Shown here in pieces: positions 24,617 through 32,727 of a stretch of DNA of 64,000 bases. The notes under the pieces were generated by a model. That model searched no databases. It was not told the DNA's origin and was given only the letters and a program-made list of their open reading frames with translations. A program made the translations under genes and the position numbers. This DNA is from Micromonospora radicis (GTDB lineage: Bacteria; Actinomycetota; Actinomycetes; Mycobacteriales; Micromonosporaceae): contig NZ_QXEC01000015.1 in assembly GCF_003583405.1 (NCBI RefSeq), positions 62,001 through 126,000 of the forward strand, written 5' to 3'. How positions within the stretch are numbered: the stretch's first letter is position 1; the number at the start of each line of letters is the position of its first letter.

Positions 24617-25355
24617 CGGCGGCACCCACACCGACCTGGTCAGACTGGCAAGCGAGTTCGCGGACAACATCACCACACGGGTTCACAGTGTGGTGATGAC
24701 CGAGAAGTCGCTTTCGGCGCTGCTGCTTCCGGACCGCAACGGCAGCAGTCGGATCATGGTCGGCATCGTCGAGGGAGACAACTTCGGAACCTTCCCGCTA
24801 CGCATCGGCGGCCGACACCGACTGGATCTATTGATCAAGTTCAACTGCTGCCTCGACTCGACAGGCAGACATCTGGCAACAGACGCCTCCTGGTTTCATG
24901 TCACAGCAAAAGGCGACAAGGCACCCCTCTTCCGTTACGAATACGTACGGCCCTTTCAGCAAGGCGTACCTTCGGCGCACCTACACGTACACGGGCACCG
25001 GGATGAGTTTGCATTCGCGATGCAGGTCGGCGACCGCGGGCGACCGAAAGCACGCAAGCGACGGCACGAGGTACCGCGCTTGGCGAAGTTCCACTTCCCC
25101 CTCGGCGGCCATCGCTTCCGACCGTGCGTCGAGGATGCGCTTCAGGCGGTGGTCGAAGAGTTCTGCGTCGAGACCAACGATGGATGGCAGGACGCAATAG
25201 CCGAAGGACGCGAGCAGTGGCGTCAGCTTCAGCTACTCTCGGCGGTCCGCGACGCGCCGGCGATCGCCGCCAAGGCACTCGAAGATCTTGAGTACAAGGT
25301 CGTTCCGCCGACATCCGCCCCTGCGCTCAACGCGAGCAGGCTGCGGGCGTACTGA
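24603..25355 (+). CDS. 250-residue protein of unknown function, TumE/DUF6516-like in places
   Basis: ATG lies inside the 3' end of the 62-residue gene. No signal or membrane segment. The core has LFRYEYVRPF, SAHLHVHGHRDEFAFAM with three His in HLHVHGH, and ARKRRHEVPRLAKFHFPLGG leading into HRFRPCVEDALQAVVEEFCV. Those segments recall the FRY...H.H and HFPTGG...RPSLED patterns I associate with TumE-type (DUF6516) toxin-antitoxin proteins, but this protein is about twice as long. GC content and codon use are visibly lower than in flanking genes, suggesting transfer. Function unproven. Confidence 0.72.
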   Translation: MTRADGGTHTDLVRLASEFADNITTRVHSVVMTEKSLSALLLPDRNGSSRIMVGIVEGDNFGTFPLRIGGRHRLDLLIKFNCCLDSTGRHLATDASWFHVTAKGDKAPLFRYEYVRPFQQGVPSAHLHVHGHRDEFAFAMQVGDRGRPKARKRRHEVPRLAKFHFPLGGHRFRPCVEDALQAVVEEFCVETNDGWQDAIAEGREQWRQLQLLSAVRDAPAIAAKALEDLEYKVVPPTSAPALNASRLRAY

Positions 25356-25696
25356 GACAAGCGCCCTGGCGCACGGCTCGGCGCGGTCGGGGCCGACGAG
25401 CCGGAGACGCTCGCATCCTCGACCGGCTTCGCACGCCGTCGTGGCAGCGCCGATCATTCTTCGGCCACAGCTGATCCGACGGGCGCAGAACCGGCTAACA
25501 GCACCAGTCGCGGCTACCCGGCCAGCCGCGCTGCGCTCATCCGCGTGCGCGGTTGGCCGCAGCGGTACTCGGCGGTAGGCCGAACGGCTCGATCTGATCA
25601 CCAGCCTTGGTGAACCACCAATCATCACTTAGCGTCATCAGCACGCCTCAACGCAAGCGGCGCTCACATCCCCTCCTGCCTGCGGATTGGCCCGCC
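25356..25696. other. 341-base gap, no gene seen
   Basis: Between the two-gene cassette and the glycosyltransferase. No frame has codon usage like its neighbours and no clear terminator, tRNA or repeat is present. The composition is mixed, with the last ~100 bases more AT-rich; the frame upstream of the GT2 ATG is open but reads as unlikely protein. It may be decayed sequence left from insertion of the cassette. Confidence 0.5.
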
Positions 25697-26896
25697 ATGC
25701 CCGAAGTGCTGCTGACTGCGTCGATTACTGTAAGTTGCGTCGTGCTGCTCCTCATCCTCGGCTCGTTCGGATACGGCTTTCTCCGCCCCGAGGCCGCCGA
25801 CCGTCCCCGCCACGCGGTCCGACCACCCCGCTACGGGCCGGTACGCCCGGAGCAGGTGGCCATCCTGATCGCCTGCCGCGACGGCGCCGCCACCATCGCC
25901 GCGACGGTACGCGCCGCCCGGGCCACCGGTAGCGACGTCTACCTGGTCTCCGACGCCTCCACCGACGGTACGGCCGGGCTCGCCGAGTCGGCCGGGGCCA
26001 GCGTCCTGTCCCTGGCCCACAACGTCGGCAAGCCGGCCGCCCTGCACGCCGCGTACGCGAACTTCGACCTCGGTACGCGCTACCGTGCGGTGGCCATCCT
26101 CGACGACGACGTGGTGATCGCCCCCGACTTCGTCACCACCGCGCTGGCCAAGCTGGACGACGAGGTCGCCATCGTGGTGGGCCACAACGTCACCTGGTGG
26201 CCCCCGCAGCGACGGTGGAACCCGTGGCTGGCCAAGCGGGCGTACAGCTACTGGATGTACCAGGCGGTGATCCGCCGGATCCAGAGCCACTTCAACGTGA
26301 TGAACTGCATCTCCGGTTCGAACTCCGTCTACCGCACCGAGTTGCTGGACGTGGTGCTGCCCCAGCAGCCGCCGTACATCGTCGACGACACCTACTGGGT
26401 GTTGGAGACCCACCGGCGCAACCTCGGCCGGGTCGTCTACGCGCCCCGCGCGCTGGCGCACCTGCAGGATCCGACCAACCTACGGGACTGGTACCGGCAG
26501 AACCTGCGCTGGATGTGGGGCACCTTCCAGGGCGTCATCGGCCACCGGGTCGGCCGGCAGGCCAGCCGCTTCGACTACGCGTACGGCCTGCTGATGCTGC
26601 ACTGGCTGCTGTACGTGGCCGGCGGCCCGCTGACCCTCTGGCTACTCGCCAGCGCCGGCCCCGGGCTGCTGCCCGGACTGCTGTTCATGCTGGCCGGACA
26701 GGGGATCTGGGTGACCCTCGCGGCGTGGCGACTACGCCACCCGCAGTTGCCGCTCTTCCTCCCCGTGATCGTCGTCGCCGACCTGCTGTACCGGGTGATC
26801 CTGGTGCACGCCCTGGTGAAGGCGATCCGGCAGCCGACGGTCGACCGCTGCGTCTGGGACTCCCCGGCGCGCATCGCCGTGGGCACGACCCGGTGA
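25697..26896 (+). CDS. membrane GT2 glycosyltransferase (processive synthase type)
   Basis: A 399-residue enzyme. An N-terminal helix (~11-33), then a GT-A domain: VAILIACRDGAATI, VYLVSDASTDGT, the metal-binding LDDDVVIAP, the acceptor-site VDDTYWVLETHRR and QNLRWMWGT, a QxxRW motif. Three C-terminal helices follow (~305-370). D, DxD, D and QxxRW together mark processive beta-glycosyltransferases such as hyaluronan, chitin or cellulose synthases; the product here is not predictable. It is followed 14 bases later by a small LPXTG protein. Confidence 0.9.
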   Translation: MPEVLLTASITVSCVVLLLILGSFGYGFLRPEAADRPRHAVRPPRYGPVRPEQVAILIACRDGAATIAATVRAARATGSDVYLVSDASTDGTAGLAESAGASVLSLAHNVGKPAALHAAYANFDLGTRYRAVAILDDDVVIAPDFVTTALAKLDDEVAIVVGHNVTWWPPQRRWNPWLAKRAYSYWMYQAVIRRIQSHFNVMNCISGSNSVYRTELLDVVLPQQPPYIVDDTYWVLETHRRNLGRVVYAPRALAHLQDPTNLRDWYRQNLRWMWGTFQGVIGHRVGRQASRFDYAYGLLMLHWLLYVAGGPLTLWLLASAGPGLLPGLLFMLAGQGIWVTLAAWRLRHPQLPLFLPVIVVADLLYRVILVHALVKAIRQPTVDRCVWDSPARIAVGTTR

Positions 26897-26909
26897 GGGA
26901 GGTGAGAAC

Positions 26910-27050
26910 ATGTCCGCGCATCAGGACCTCCCACTGACCGGTGCCTCGACGGCCGCCGTCGGCCTGGTCGGCAGCATCCTGCTGGGCCTCGGTGCCCTGC
27001 TGGTGACCGTCGCCGGCTGGGGCGCCAAGACCCGCCGCAAACTCGGCTGA
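26910..27050 (+). CDS. 46-residue LPXTG-type mini-protein
   Basis: Begins 14 bases after the glycosyltransferase, with GGGAGGTGAG before the ATG. The sequence is MSAHQDLPLTG, a hydrophobic helix (ASTAAVGLVGSILLGLGALL and a few more), then a basic tail (GAKTRRKLG). That is a complete sortase sorting signal (LPLTG, helix, positive tail) with only six residues before it and no signal peptide or passenger. It might be a truncated surface protein, a sortase decoy, or simply a small membrane subunit of the synthase. Confidence 0.7.
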   Translation: MSAHQDLPLTGASTAAVGLVGSILLGLGALLVTVAGWGAKTRRKLG

Positions 27051-27093
27051 TCCCGCCTCCGCCGGCATCCATCGGCGGGGAAACCGCAACGGT

Positions 27094-27125
27094 ACGGCCG
27101 CCGGCACGACACCACCGGCGGCCGT
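27094..27125. terminator. 11-bp perfect hairpin between convergent genes
   Basis: ACGGCCGCCGG pairs with CCGGCGGCCGT across a 10-base loop, between the mini-protein gene and the convergent DUF1416 gene. It can serve both directions. Confidence 0.7.
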
Positions 27126-27290
27126 CACCAACCCGCCGTCACGGCGAAGTGGCGGCGTGCCGGACGGGAGAAGTCCGCCATCCCACCGAAACCGAGTTGA
27201 TCAACTTGGCGGCGGGAAGCCGGGAACGGCTCGTGGCCCGCATCCACCGCAGGGCGGGGACACGGGCCACGTGGCCGATCGGAGTGTGGG

Positions 27291-27614
27291 TCAGTCGGCG
27301 ACCGTGAGGGTCACCTCGGTGATGCCCCGGCCGGCGGTCACCGCGACGTCCCCGTTGCCGTGCCGGGACAGCGCCCGCAGGGTCCAGGTGCCCGGCGCGG
27401 CGAAGAACCGGAACTGGCCGGCGGGAGAGGTCACCACCTCGGCGGTGAACTCACCGGTCGAGTCGAGCAGCCGGACGTACGCGCCCGGCACCGCCTCGCC
27501 CTGCCCGGAGTGGACGACGCCGGTGATGACGGTCTCCTTCTCCAGGTCGATGCCGGCGGGCAGCGGGGCGGCCTGGTCCGGGGCCGCGCAACCGGCGGCG
27601 GTGGGTGCGGTCAT
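27291..27614 (-). CDS. DUF1416 protein (SseC-like)
   Basis: A 107-residue protein. After a short Ala/Pro N-terminus come ITGVVHSGQGEAVPGAYVRLLD and TSPAGQFRFFAAPGTWTLRAL, a single carboxypeptidase-regulatory-like beta sandwich. It matches mycobacterial SseC, encoded next to the CysA2/SseA-type sulfurtransferase. The ATG is one base after the sulfurtransferase stop, so they are coupled. SseC's biochemical role is not established; a sulphur-metabolism link rests on the conserved pairing. Confidence 0.88.
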   Translation of the reverse strand: MTAPTAAGCAAPDQAAPLPAGIDLEKETVITGVVHSGQGEAVPGAYVRLLDSTGEFTAEVVTSPAGQFRFFAAPGTWTLRALSRHGNGDVAVTAGRGITEVTLTVAD

Positions 27615-27615
27615 C

Positions 27616-28464
27616 TCAGGCCTCCCCCGGCTCGTCACCGAGCGCGATCGGCACGCCGATCAGCGAGCCGTACTCGGTCCAGGATCCGTCGTAGTTCTTC
27701 ACGTTGCGGTGGCCGAGCAGCTCCTGGAGCACGAACCAGCTGTGCGAGGAGCGCTCGCCGATCCGGCAGTACGCGATGGTCTCCTTGCCGTCGTCCAGGC
27801 CCGCCTCGCCGTAGAGCTTGCGCAGCTCGTCGTCGGACTTGAAGGTGCCGTCCTCGTTGGCCGCCTTCGACCACGGCACGCTGATCGCGGTCGGGATGTG
27901 GCCGCCGCGCTGCGCCTGCTCCTGCGGCAGGTGGGCGGGGGCGAGCAGGCGGCCGGCGTACTCGTCGGGGCTGCGCACGTCGACCAGGTTCTTGGTGCCG
28001 ATCGCGGCGACGACCTCGTCCCGGAAGGCCCGGATGCTGTTGTCCGGCTCGCTCGCGACGTACTGGGTGGCCGGTCGGGTCACCGCGTCCTTGACCAGCG
28101 GCCGGGCGTCCAGCTCCCACTTCTTGCGGCCACCGTCGAGTAGCTTGACGTCACCGTGGCCGTAGAGCTTGAAGTACCAGTACGCGTACGCGGCGAACCA
28201 GTTGTTGTTGCCGCCGTAGAGGATGACGGTGTCGTCGTTGCTGATGCCCCGCTCGGACAGCAGCGCCTCGAACTGGGACTTGTTGACGAAGTCCCGGCGG
28301 ATCGGGTCCTGCAGGTCGGTCTTCCAGTCGAGCTTGATGGCACCGGCGATGTGGCCGGTGTCGTAGGCCGAGGTGTCCTCGTCGACCTCGACGAAGACGA
28401 CGCCCGGGGCGTCGAGGTTCTTCTCGGCCCAGTCGGCCGAGACGAGTGCGGTGTCGCGACTCAT
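27616..28464 (-). CDS. thiosulfate sulfurtransferase (tandem rhodanese, CysA2-type)
   Basis: A 282-residue protein with two rhodanese domains. The N-terminal, inactive one contains VSADWAEKNLDAPGVVFVEVDED, and the C-terminal one carries the active-site Cys in YCRIGERSSHSWFVL. It transfers sulfane sulphur from thiosulfate to cyanide or thiols. The length and the CRIGERSSH loop match mycobacterial CysA2/CysA3. It is preceded by a ~210-base leader with a cysteine-rich peptide gene and followed by SseC, so expression is probably cysteine-responsive. Confidence 0.93.
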   Translation of the reverse strand: MSRDTALVSADWAEKNLDAPGVVFVEVDEDTSAYDTGHIAGAIKLDWKTDLQDPIRRDFVNKSQFEALLSERGISNDDTVILYGGNNNWFAAYAYWYFKLYGHGDVKLLDGGRKKWELDARPLVKDAVTRPATQYVASEPDNSIRAFRDEVVAAIGTKNLVDVRSPDEYAGRLLAPAHLPQEQAQRGGHIPTAISVPWSKAANEDGTFKSDDELRKLYGEAGLDDGKETIAYCRIGERSSHSWFVLQELLGHRNVKNYDGSWTEYGSLIGVPIALGDEPGEA

Positions 28465-28598
28465 CAGATCACTCCCTGGTGAGGATGGATGGTGAGCCAG
28501 CGCGCGGAGGTTGGTGGAGGTCGAGATGTCGCACCACGCGCGGGACCCATAGCTAGGAACGGATCACGGGTTTGTGCGACGGCGCCGCTGCCGGGCGT

Positions 28599-28615
28599 CC
28601 GGTGGGGTGCACCGG
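28599..28615 (-). promoter_or_regulatory. hairpins in the sulfurtransferase leader
   Basis: CCGGTG and CACCGG pair around a GGGTG loop. A second pair, GTCGCAC (28528-28534) and GTGCGAC (28574-28580), can also form. These lie between the leader peptide and the sulfurtransferase start and are candidates for the alternative structures of a cysteine attenuator. I could not fold the RNA, so the switching partners are not defined. Confidence 0.45.
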
Positions 28616-28676
28616 GATGTAGGTACGCGAACCCCGAGTGCCGATGGCCGCTAGGCGGCCCGAGACAGCCCCGCCG

Positions 28677-28754
28677 TCAGATGACGGAGCGACACAGGCA
28701 GGTGGCCACGCGGCACAGGTCGACCGCGCGCCGTTTGGTGAGGAGCGTCCCCAT
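28677..28754 (-). CDS. cysteine-rich leader peptide (25 residues)
   Basis: MGTLLTKRRAVDLCRVATCL followed by CRSVI. The basic segment then DLCRVATCLCR matches the leader peptides seen upstream of sulphur genes in actinobacteria, including the polycysteine leaderless small ORFs described as cysteine-responsive attenuators in mycobacteria. Three Cys codons in eight would stall ribosomes when cysteinyl-tRNA is short. It ends 212 bases before the sulfurtransferase start. A -10-like TAGGCT sits 7 bases before the ATG, so the mRNA is probably leaderless. Confidence 0.85.
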   Translation of the reverse strand: MGTLLTKRRAVDLCRVATCLCRSVI

Positions 28755-28761
28755 GGCAGCG

Positions 28762-28789
28762 AGCCTAACAGCCATCCCAGATTTCTCCA
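28762..28789 (-). promoter_or_regulatory. promoter of the cysteine leader transcript
   Basis: On the minus strand a -35-like TGGAGA (28784-28789), 16-base spacer and -10 TAGGCT (28762-28767) place the transcription start at or within a base of the leader-peptide ATG at 28754. Confidence 0.5.
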
Positions 28790-28825
28790 CCGGGCCGACC
28801 AGCATCCGGGACGCTGATCCCGAGC

Positions 28826-29611
28826 TCAGCCGACCGAGTTAATCGGGACGTCCCGCGCGTCGGCGGTCACCGCGAGCCCCTCGGGTCGGGGGACGACCTC
28901 GCGGACGGTGAGCTGCAAGGGCAGTTCCGGGAGCGGCACGTCGACCGAGATGCTGCGGGCGAAGTTGTTGAGCAGGGTGCGGGCCAACGGCGCGGCGGGC
29001 AGCCCCTCGGCGTTCAGGTCGTCGAAGCGCAGCGCGATCTGGCCCTGGTCACCGACGACGATGTCGGCGGTGCCGGTCACCGTGAGCCGCTGGCCGAGGA
29101 TGTCCACCGGCGCGGTGACCGCGAGCTGTCCGTCCCGCTCGCCGAGGGTCAGCCCCTCCCGGTCGAGCAGCGCCGCGAGGCTCTGGTAGCTGATGGTGGC
29201 GGTGCCGTTGACCGTCTCGGCCACCACGTCGCCCTGACCCGAGCGGAGGGTGTCCAGGGAGGCCCGCACGTTGCGGGCGTCCACGTCGAGGTTGGGCAGG
29301 GAGACCACGTCGCCCTGGACCGCGCCCTGCACGTCGCGCATCCTGATCGTGATCCGCTCGTACCGGCCGTCGATCACCTGGGTCAGGAACGGGAAGCCGC
29401 CCACCTCGACCTCCGGCGGTGCGGACTGCGCGCCCTGCCGGTTCACCTGCTCGCGGACCTCGTCGGCGATGGTACTGGCGGCCACGCTGGCCGCCACCCG
29501 GTCGGCGACCACGAGCAGCCCGGCGAGGACCAGCAGCAGCACTACGAACCCGAACAGCACCTTGCGCCCCCTACGCCGGGGTCGCGGTCCGTACGCCTGC
29601 TCGTGGTCCAC
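28826..29611 (-). CDS. DUF2993 LmeA-family lipid-binding protein
   Basis: A 261-residue protein from GTG 29611, which has AGGAGG six bases upstream. A basic N-terminus (RPRRRGRK) and one helix (VLFGFVVLLLVLAGLLVVAD) anchor the rest outside. The extracytoplasmic part has the DUF2993 pattern: IADEVREQVNRQG, VGGFPFLTQVIDGRYERI and a C-terminal beta-rich half (LPLQLTVREVVPRPEGL). Mycobacterial LmeA of this family binds phospholipid and is needed for lipomannan elongation; a related envelope role is likely. Confidence 0.88.
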   Translation of the reverse strand: MDHEQAYGPRPRRRGRKVLFGFVVLLLVLAGLLVVADRVAASVAASTIADEVREQVNRQGAQSAPPEVEVGGFPFLTQVIDGRYERITIRMRDVQGAVQGDVVSLPNLDVDARNVRASLDTLRSGQGDVVAETVNGTATISYQSLAALLDREGLTLGERDGQLAVTAPVDILGQRLTVTGTADIVVGDQGQIALRFDDLNAEGLPAAPLARTLLNNFARSISVDVPLPELPLQLTVREVVPRPEGLAVTADARDVPINSVG

Positions 29612-29716
29612 GCCGCCTCCTGTGCTGTCGTACGCCGGTGTCGCCGACCCGGCGCACCGTTGGTACCCGAAGTCCGGATCACTCAACCACCGCTCGGAAA
29701 CTGCGGCGGCACCCGG

Positions 29717-30769
29717 TCAGAGCAGTAGCCGGCACATCACGTACGCGGCCGCTGCCGCCAGCGCGAAGCCGCCGAGCGGCCCCTGCACGTGCCGGGCCGC
29801 CCACACGGTCGGCAGTTCGCCCGCCATCAGCCGGCCCGCCTCGGCGTAGCTGACGGCCAGATCGGCCAGCACCGCGACGACCGCCGCGACCAGGCCGAGG
29901 ATCGCCGCCCGGGTCGGTGTGAACGGGGTGACCAGGTAGCTGCCGAGGAGGGCGCTGACCAGCGTGCCGACCATCGCACCGCCGACCACGCCCACCGCTC
30001 CCCGCGGCACCTGTGGCGCGAGCCGGGGCCAGGCGGCGACGGCGTCGGCCACCCGGGCCACGGCGAGCGCGACCCCGCTCGCGGTAAGGCAGACGGCGAT
30101 GGCCTGGGTACCAGCCGGGAGCCGGCTGAGCACGAGGAGGGTGGCGAAGGCGACCACCCCGAACACGATGGTGGTCGTGGTGCGCAGCGAGTCGGTCACC
30201 CGGACCCGGTCGACCCGGCGGACCAACTGGCCGAGCACGGCGACGAGCACCCCGCCGATCGCGACGTAGAACAGCGGGCCCAACCGCGGCTCGGCGGTCC
30301 GGATGGCCACCGTGTCGGCCACCAGTGCGGCCACCGCGCCCACTCCGAGCACCACGGCCAGGGCCGGCGGCCGGGTCACCATCGTCCAGGTCAGCACGAA
30401 CAGCAGCTGCACGGTGAGCACCACGGCGGTGAACGGCAGCCGGTGCCCGGGACTGGCGGAGTGCGCGCCGAGCACCAGGCCGAGGCCGAGCAGCGCGGCG
30501 AATCCGCCGATGAGGAGCGAGAGTTGGCGGCGTACCTCGACCGGAGGTTCGGTCTCCTCCTCGTCGACACCGTCGAGCGCGTCGTCGGACCGGCGCGGCG
30601 AACCGCCGCGGCGCAGCCGTCGCGGGCCACGCCGTTCGTCGGTGTCCACGGCCGGACCGGAGGGCGGCACCGTACCGTCCGCCGGGGGCGGGTCGTCGGT
30701 CCACGGGTCGCGGCCGGTCTCGGGCGAGCTGGAGGGAAACACCCACCGATCGTGCCAGACCGACCGCAA
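29717..30769 (-). CDS. polytopic membrane protein of unknown function
   Basis: 350 residues. An acidic/basic, Pro-rich cytoplasmic N-terminus of ~80 residues precedes about eight or nine hydrophobic segments with short loops (for example LLIGGFAALLGLGLVLGA and VGVVGGAMVGTLVSALLG). I do not recognise a Pfam family. The true start is uncertain; GTG 30742 would remove nine residues. It is divergent from glnR with 224 bases between them. Confidence 0.75.
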   Translation of the reverse strand: MRSVWHDRWVFPSSSPETGRDPWTDDPPPADGTVPPSGPAVDTDERRGPRRLRRGGSPRRSDDALDGVDEEETEPPVEVRRQLSLLIGGFAALLGLGLVLGAHSASPGHRLPFTAVVLTVQLLFVLTWTMVTRPPALAVVLGVGAVAALVADTVAIRTAEPRLGPLFYVAIGGVLVAVLGQLVRRVDRVRVTDSLRTTTTIVFGVVAFATLLVLSRLPAGTQAIAVCLTASGVALAVARVADAVAAWPRLAPQVPRGAVGVVGGAMVGTLVSALLGSYLVTPFTPTRAAILGLVAAVVAVLADLAVSYAEAGRLMAGELPTVWAARHVQGPLGGFALAAAAAYVMCRLLL

Positions 30770-30993
30770 ATCGCGGGTCTCCCCGTTTCCACGACGTTAA
30801 AACCTGCGCCATGATCAGGGGCAGATGGGGCAAACGGTAAATCACACCCGGGCTCGGCTGGGGCAATCGGTTACGCTCAACCCGAAACCCGCCCGTCAGC
30901 GACGCCGGGACCCACGGAAGTTCCCAGCGCACACTCGCATGGAGTGCTGCTGGTCGCGCGCGGCCGCATCGGGCCGCCGGGACGGAGGTAATC

Positions 30994-31734
30994 GTGGAGA
31001 TCCTGCTGCTGGTGACCGCACGGGCAGGCGAACCATCCGCAGTACTGCCGGCACTGGACCTGTTGCCGCACTCGGTGCGTACCGCTCCCCGTGACGTCCG
31101 CACCCTGGTCGCCGGCCCGAGCCCGGACGCCGTGCTGGTCGACGCCCGCTCCGAGCTGAGCGAGGCCCGGGCGACCTGCCGGATGCTGCACGCCACCGGG
31201 CTGGGCGTACCGCTGGTGGCGGTGGTCACCGAGGCCGGCCTGATCGCCTTGAACGCCGACTGGGGCGTCGACGACGTCATCCTCGCCTCCGCCGGCCCGG
31301 CCGAGGTCGAGGCCCGGCTGCGGCTCGCGGTCGGCCGGCTCAGTAACGCGACCGCCGGCGCCGGCGGCTCCATCCGGGCCGGCGAGCTGATGATCGACCC
31401 GGACACCTACGCCGCGAAGCTCAAGGGCCGCCCGCTCGACCTCACCTACAAGGAGTTCGAGCTGCTGAAGTTCCTCGCCCAGCACCCGGGCCGGGTGTTC
31501 ACCCGGGACCAGCTGCTGCGCGAGGTCTGGGGGTACGACTACTTCGGCGGCACCCGGACGGTCGACGTGCACGTTCGGCGGCTGCGGGCCAAGCTCGGTT
31601 CGGAGTACGAGTCGATGATCGGCACGGTGCGTCAGGTGGGCTACAAGTTCGTCGTACCGTCGTCGCGGTCGGCGCTGGCCGACTCCGCCGAGGCCGTTTC
31701 GCTGCCGGTGCGAGCCCTCACCGTCGAGGGGTAA
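30994..31734 (+). CDS. glnR: nitrogen regulator GlnR
   Basis: A 246-residue OmpR-type regulator starting at GTG behind GGAGG. The atypical N-terminal receiver (SPDAVLVDARSELSEAR, PLVAVVTEAGLIALNADWGV) and the near-invariant C-terminus (KGRPLDLTYKEFELLKFLAQ, then HPGRVFTRDQLLREVWGYDY, RTVDVHVRRLRAKLG) match actinomycete GlnR. GlnR is an orphan regulator with no cognate kinase and an unphosphorylated Asp that stabilises the dimer; it controls glnA, amtB, nirB and other nitrogen genes. No kinase gene is adjacent, as expected. A ~25-residue extra tail follows the DNA-binding domain. Confidence 0.9.
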   Translation: MEILLLVTARAGEPSAVLPALDLLPHSVRTAPRDVRTLVAGPSPDAVLVDARSELSEARATCRMLHATGLGVPLVAVVTEAGLIALNADWGVDDVILASAGPAEVEARLRLAVGRLSNATAGAGGSIRAGELMIDPDTYAAKLKGRPLDLTYKEFELLKFLAQHPGRVFTRDQLLREVWGYDYFGGTRTVDVHVRRLRAKLGSEYESMIGTVRQVGYKFVVPSSRSALADSAEAVSLPVRALTVEG

Positions 31735-31743
31735 TTTCCTATA

Positions 31744-31758
31744 TGCCCCTTTTGGGCA
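31744..31758 (+). terminator. short hairpin after glnR
   Basis: TGCCC pairs with GGGCA across a CTTTT loop ten bases after the glnR stop. It is weak, so read-through into the deacetylase gene 50 bases downstream is plausible. Confidence 0.4.
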
Positions 31759-31808
31759 ACTCGTGAGTCTTATGGTGACTGCCGAGTTGGCCAGCGGGAG
31801 GGGCAGCG

Positions 31809-32678
31809 GTGGGCGGTTACCACGGGGGCACGGTACGGGTAGTCGGCATCATCACGTTTGTGGTGTCGGCGGTGCTCGGCTCGGCGTACCTGCTCGGCCG
31901 GGGCCTGGTGCCCGATCCCCCCGGCAACGGCTCCACCGTCGTCACGGGCGCCGACCATCCGGAGTACGCCGACCAGTCGGCGCCCTCCCCGGCCGAGGCC
32001 AGCCCCAGCCACGCCCCCGACCTGCAACCGGGCGGGCCGGACCAGCCCGACGGGCAGACGCAGGATCCGAACTTCGGGCCGATGGGCACCCGGGTCAGCA
32101 CCGGCACCGGCGAGGTGGCCCTCACCTTCGACGACGGGCCCAACCCGGACTACACCCCGCAGGTTCTCGCGATCCTGCGTCAATACCACGTCACGGCCAC
32201 CTTCTGCGTGGTCGGCCAGAACGCCCAGGCGTACCCCTGGCTGATCCAGCAGATCGTCGCCGAAGGGCACACGCTGTGCAACCACAGCTGGGACCACGAC
32301 GTGGCGCTGGGCAGCCGGTCGCCCGACCGGATCCGGGACGACCTGCTGCGCACCAACGCCGCCATTCGGGCGGCGGTGCCCGACGCGCCGATCGCCTGGT
32401 ACCGGCAGCCCGGCGGCGCCTGGACCTACCCGGTCATCTCCGTCTCCCGCGAGTTGGGCATGACGCCCCTGCACTGGACGCTGGACCCGTCGGATTGGCG
32501 GGCCCCCGGCGCGACTCCGATCGCCACGGCGGTGGTCGACGGGGCGCGACCCGGATCGATCGTCCTGCTGCACGATGCCGGCGGCGACCGGCAGGGCACC
32601 GTGAACGCGCTGTACCGGATCCTGCCGGAGCTGGCCGGCACGTTCGACCTCCAGGCGCTGCCGCAGCGGGGAATGTGA
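31809..32678 (+). CDS. NodB-type polysaccharide deacetylase
   Basis: A 289-residue protein from GTG behind GGGAGGGG. One N-terminal helix (~11-30) acts as signal anchor, then ~60 Pro-rich linker residues. The NodB catalytic domain has LTFDDGPNPDYTPQVL (motif 1, catalytic Asp and metal Asp), HTLCNHSWDHD (motif 2, metal His pair), WYRQPGGAW (motif 3), LDPSDWRAPG (motif 4) and IVLLHDAG (motif 5). It probably removes N-acetyl groups from peptidoglycan or another amino sugar polymer in the cell wall. Confidence 0.92.
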   Translation: MGGYHGGTVRVVGIITFVVSAVLGSAYLLGRGLVPDPPGNGSTVVTGADHPEYADQSAPSPAEASPSHAPDLQPGGPDQPDGQTQDPNFGPMGTRVSTGTGEVALTFDDGPNPDYTPQVLAILRQYHVTATFCVVGQNAQAYPWLIQQIVAEGHTLCNHSWDHDVALGSRSPDRIRDDLLRTNAAIRAAVPDAPIAWYRQPGGAWTYPVISVSRELGMTPLHWTLDPSDWRAPGATPIATAVVDGARPGSIVLLHDAGGDRQGTVNALYRILPELAGTFDLQALPQRGM

Positions 32679-32727
32679 GCCGGCACCTGTTCCCCCGGCC
32701 AGCGCCGATGCCGATACCGTGATGGCG

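Noticed and set aside
25356..25696. Insertion element or prophage remnant around the low-GC cassette
   Set aside because: No transposase, integrase, target-site duplication or flanking direct repeat could be seen.
30770..30993. GlnR box-like GTTAC ... GAAAC before glnR
   Set aside because: The spacing is nine bases, not the six expected for a GlnR a/b site, and the second pair is missing. Not strong enough to call autoregulation.
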